Position numbers and translations under genes: made by a program. A DNA stretch of 64,000 nt from Mangifera indica (lineage: Eukaryota; Streptophyta; Magnoliopsida; Sapindales; Anacardiaceae). The DNA lies in contig NC_058155.1 of NCBI RefSeq assembly GCF_011075055.1, positions 9,519,537 through 9,583,536 on the forward strand, in the 5' to 3' direction. The notes beneath the pieces were generated by a model that was given only the letters and a program-made list of their open reading frames with translations, was not told the origin of the DNA and made no database searches. Shown here piece by piece: positions 61,353-64,000 of this stretch. Every line of letters begins with the position of its first letter. Positions within the stretch are counted from its first letter, which is position 1.

Positions 61353-62444
61353 TCAAAGATTCTCCAGTCCAAAAGCTTTAGCTTTGAGCTTCAAGGATTT
61401 CAAGAAATCAATGGCTTCATCAAGAACTACCATTGCATCCTTGCCAGTTCCATCAGGAAGTATGCTTCGGAGAACACTGACCGTCTCTCGTATTTTATCC
61501 TTTCTAATCCTCTTGTTGCCTGATACAGAGCCCGTTTCACCATATACTGGATTCTGGCTGTTGCCACAACTAGATACTGCATCATCCTCAATCTCAAGGT
61601 GTGGGCTAAATTTCATAGAATTGGCAGTGACCATTGGCAAAGATACATCATCATAATCTACATCAAGAAGTTTCCGCTTTTTGGTAGGTCCAGCAGAGCT
61701 AGCAACCTCTTCTGTGCTTACCTCAAACCAATCTTGCTTTTTGTGAGCTGTCATTATATTAGGGGAATGACCTGTGCTAGTGACTTCATCGTCATCAGTG
61801 TAATCACTATCATCATCAGAGTACAGCAATGCATTGAGTTCTTCGGTGTCCTCATGCATTTCACTATGCACATCAGCCCCCTTAGTCTCATCCAATTCTT
61901 TGTATGAATTTGGTCCAGTTTGAAGATTTGCATCTCCCTTCACTGTGGGATCATTCCCACTCAAATTATAAGCATCAAATTGTCTTGGACCCCAAGAAGT
62001 CAGGCACTGAACAGGAGTCCCAATCCCAGAACTAAACATCAAAGTTGTTTGGTCCCCTGATTGATCAAAAACAAGAAATCTCTTCTGCACATACCCAAAC
62101 CCTGCATTTGGTTTGATGGCCTCACCAATATTCTGATAAGGGCAAGCAGGTAGTTGTTCTTTGAGAGGAGAGTTTGAAGCAGGCGTAAAGGCCTCTCGAA
62201 AGCAGGGCAAACTATAAAACCAACCTTGAGGTTCATTTGCCTGGACAACCTGAGAGTGAGGTAGCTCAGGATATGTGTTAATTGGCAATGTTCCATTTGT
62301 CAAAGTCATATTAGTGTCATGGTTCATGATTCTAGAAATAGAACATTGTAGCCCCAAGCCAACTGGAGCACCCAGATAAGTCAAATTGGGCACTTGCCCG
62401 CCCAGTTGCTCCTGAGGGAACCAGGATCCACAGTCTTCTCCCAT
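61353..62444 (-). CDS. SAC51: SAC51-like bHLH protein
   Basis: One coding exon, 363 residues, starting MGEDCGSWFP. Features in order: QKRFLVFDQSGDQTTLMFSS near 146-165, an acidic segment (EELNALLYSDDDSDYTDDDE, about 220-245) preceding KKRKLLDVDYDDVS, and a C-terminal helix-loop-helix at about 312-357 (RKDKIRETVSVLRSILPDG, KDAMVVLDEAIDFLKSLKLK). The basic region lacks the His/Glu/Arg contacts needed for E-box binding. These are marks of the SAC51/SACL family, which in Arabidopsis mediates thermospermine control of xylem development. The frame continues upstream of this ATG only through a probable 3' splice site (exon resumes at 62461), so 62444 is the start. Translation is expected to be governed by the conserved uORF upstream. 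Confidence 0.93.
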   Translation of the reverse strand: MGEDCGSWFPQEQLGGQVPNLTYLGAPVGLGLQCSISRIMNHDTNMTLTNGTLPINTYPELPHSQVVQANEPQGWFYSLPCFREAFTPASNSPLKEQLPACPYQNIGEAIKPNAGFGYVQKRFLVFDQSGDQTTLMFSSGIGTPVQCLTSWGPRQFDAYNLSGNDPTVKGDANLQTGPNSYKELDETKGADVHSEMHEDTEELNALLYSDDDSDYTDDDEVTSTGHSPNIMTAHKKQDWFEVSTEEVASSAGPTKKRKLLDVDYDDVSLPMVTANSMKFSPHLEIEDDAVSSCGNSQNPVYGETGSVSGNKRIRKDKIRETVSVLRSILPDGTGKDAMVVLDEAIDFLKSLKLKAKAFGLENL

Positions 62445-63513
62445 CCAAACAAAACAATTGCCTAAAATTTTAAGATAGAAAAAACCAATGAAATTCACTA
62501 GTTCAAAATAATTTCAGGAATAAAATCAAATCTTAACAACTCTGGCTATTGTAAACATACCAAAAGAAGGATGTCTGTAGTAGGAATTGCTGTTACTAGA
62601 TGCTTCTCTTGATGATAATTGAAAAAAAATACCAACTTAACTTGAAAACGAAAAGTGTAAAACTAATCTACGTGACAGGTTTAAGCAAATGTCGGAAATA
62701 TTCAGCCTGGAAAATACACAAGAAATCATCATTAATAAAAAGCATTGCAGTAATATCTCAATAGTTACCAGTAACAAGAAGAAAGAATCTGAAGTATGGA
62801 AAAGCATATAAGTTGAAAAAACACACAAAAATAGCAAAGCACAAGAATTCTAAATCTTCCAAAAAATAAGTTGTTTGAAGGATAAATACGTTGTTTACTG
62901 ACCTGGCAAAACTTAAGTGGTTGAAAGCATGCTATGACTCTAACTATTATGGTGGCACTCCCTGCAATCCCATGTTCGTATTTCAACGCCCGGAATCTTG
63001 TTTGGCTAGCTGCTTGGCACACCATAACTACTTCCCACCCTTCAATATACAATAAACAACACAATCTTCCACAGGAAAACTTCGAAAACAGTAATCGGTA
63101 AACCACAATGATTCCCAAAGAAAATTGAGTAAAATTATCCACCAATACAGAAATACTGAAAATATCTAACTAGAGAGATCAATAGACCAATAAAACACAA
63201 CCAAGCACCAAATCCAACGGCACAAATGAAGGGAAGATAAACAAAAAGAATTTTAGGAACGGGTTTCGCTAATATTCAGCTAATCTGGCGTACATAACAA
63301 GGAACGACAACAAAAAAAGAGGATCCCATGGAAACTAGAGAAGAAAGAAAGCCAAAAAGAATCAAGGGTCTGGATTAGAAGATGAAATTACAGAATAACT
63401 CTACAATAAAGGTTCAAAGAGATGACTTTTCGAAACACATCAACAGAAAGAGTCAGCCACCACCGCATACTGTTCTCTTATCCACAATCCGATCGCCACG
63501 GCTGTTACTTACA
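62445..63513 (-). promoter_or_regulatory. Multi-intron 5' leader of the SAC51-like gene
   Basis: Splice sites on the minus strand suggest three leader introns. Donor at 63512 (GAGGT|GTAAGT) to acceptor with exon resuming at 63155 (TTTTCAG|TATT). Donor at 62902 (GCCAG|GTCAG) to 62706 (TTCCAG|GCTG); this one splits the uORF. Donor at 62560 (TTTTG|GTATG) to 62461 (TTTTAG|GCAA). The last two are well supported by uORF frame and by the main-ORF position; the first is a guess. Confidence 0.6.
62668..63025 (-). CDS. Conserved 53-residue uORF of the SAC51 family, split by an intron
   Basis: Exons (minus): 63025-62903 (41 codons) and 62706-62668 (12 codons plus TAG). The peptide begins MVCQAASQTRFRALKYEHGI, continues AGSATIIVRVIACFQPLKFC, and after the splice ends QAEYFRHLLKPVT. 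The sequence and the 53-residue length match what is known of the conserved peptide uORF upstream of SAC51/SACL bHLH genes in plants; in Arabidopsis it represses the main ORF, and thermospermine relieves this. The C-terminal block that is conserved in the family exists only if the 196-bp intron is removed. The spliced distance from its stop to the main ATG is about 124 nt. Confidence 0.92.
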
Positions 63514-64000
63514 CCTCAACCAATTCAACAACCCTGTAACGTAGTATTACATTAGAAACAAATTCTTGCAAGTAAAGGTTGATTTAGAGTATTGCAATTA
63601 TTTTTTCTAAATATCGAACCTAAGCCTAACAAAAAACAAATAAAATACAAAAGAAACTTATGAACGTTAATCCAAAATAGTGTTGGGGACCTATCAACAT
63701 ATTCAGCTTTCACTTTGCCTATCATAATTTTCCGGCTTCAAACAAGGAGAGCTTATTATTATGTAGAATATAATTAGGAAGCAGATCACATACCAAACGA
63801 TTGCAACATATCAAGAACCTAAATTTAATCAGATATCAACGGAATAATCAAAGGTCTAGTCATGGCTAATGAAATAAAGTTGTTATTTTTCTACAATTTT
63901 GAGGATAAATAAGTAGTAATTGGAGTTACCAAAAACGAGGAATATAAAAAGCTTTTCAGTATGTTGAAAGGAAAAATATCTTAGATGAGCAAAAACAAGC
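63514..64000 (-). promoter_or_regulatory. Upstream region of the SAC51-like gene
   Basis: AT-rich sequence to the window edge, probably first leader exon and promoter. No other gene was recognised. Confidence 0.3.

Noticed and set aside
62765..63145. N-terminally extended 126-codon version of the uORF frame
   Set aside because: It begins at TTG and reads through the splice donor at 62902; the ATG at 63025 and the splice give the conserved 53-residue peptide.

Overview
The window is eukaryotic nuclear DNA from a eudicot plant. The genes have many short GT-AG introns in very AT-rich non-coding sequence, and their products belong to plant-only or plant-specialised families: a tau glutathione transferase, a TIR1/AFB auxin receptor, a ZF-HD homeodomain protein, a GEM-like GRAM protein and a SAC51-type bHLH with its conserved uORF. 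The species cannot be fixed from the sequence.

The left part (1-10.8 kb) holds a decayed PPR gene and a two-exon tau GST (minus), both lying between two direct copies of an AT-rich repeat. A PEPKR2-type protein kinase (plus, three exons) and an SFT1-like Qc-SNARE (minus, four exons) follow. At 11.5-12.3 kb is a palindromic element with a perfect 9-bp target-site duplication and a nested TG...CA insertion. The 14-exon bifunctional PDX3 gene (NAD(P)HX epimerase plus pyridoxamine-phosphate oxidase) fills 12.8-19.3 kb. Two of its introns carry a tandem duplication and a fossil Copia gag.

The middle (19.3-46 kb) is gene-poor. It contains an AFB4/AFB5-clade auxin receptor (minus, 26.3-28.7 kb), a GEM-like GRAM gene (plus, 32.2-34.2 kb) and a single-exon ZF-HD gene (minus, 37.2-37.9 kb). 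Between them are AT-rich repeats, a 163-bp MITE, and two long palindromic elements placed head to tail at 39.3-41.0 kb. These share target-site copies, and relatives lie at 44.4 and 59.2 kb.

The right part (47-64 kb) has a small two-exon PHD-finger gene (minus), a 19-exon WD40-TPR-WD40 gene of the WDTC1/ASG2 type (a likely CUL4-DDB1 substrate receptor; minus) and a SAC51-like bHLH gene (minus). The leader of the last encodes a 53-residue conserved uORF that is itself interrupted by an intron.

The genes do not form an operon or an evident cluster. Several concern hormone or growth signalling (auxin perception, thermospermine-controlled translation, ubiquitin ligase receptors), but their adjacency looks incidental. 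All exon models were read by hand from splice sites, frame continuity and family resemblance. The candidate for something poorly described is the palindromic element family (five members here), whose arms read as near-identical open frames on both strands.
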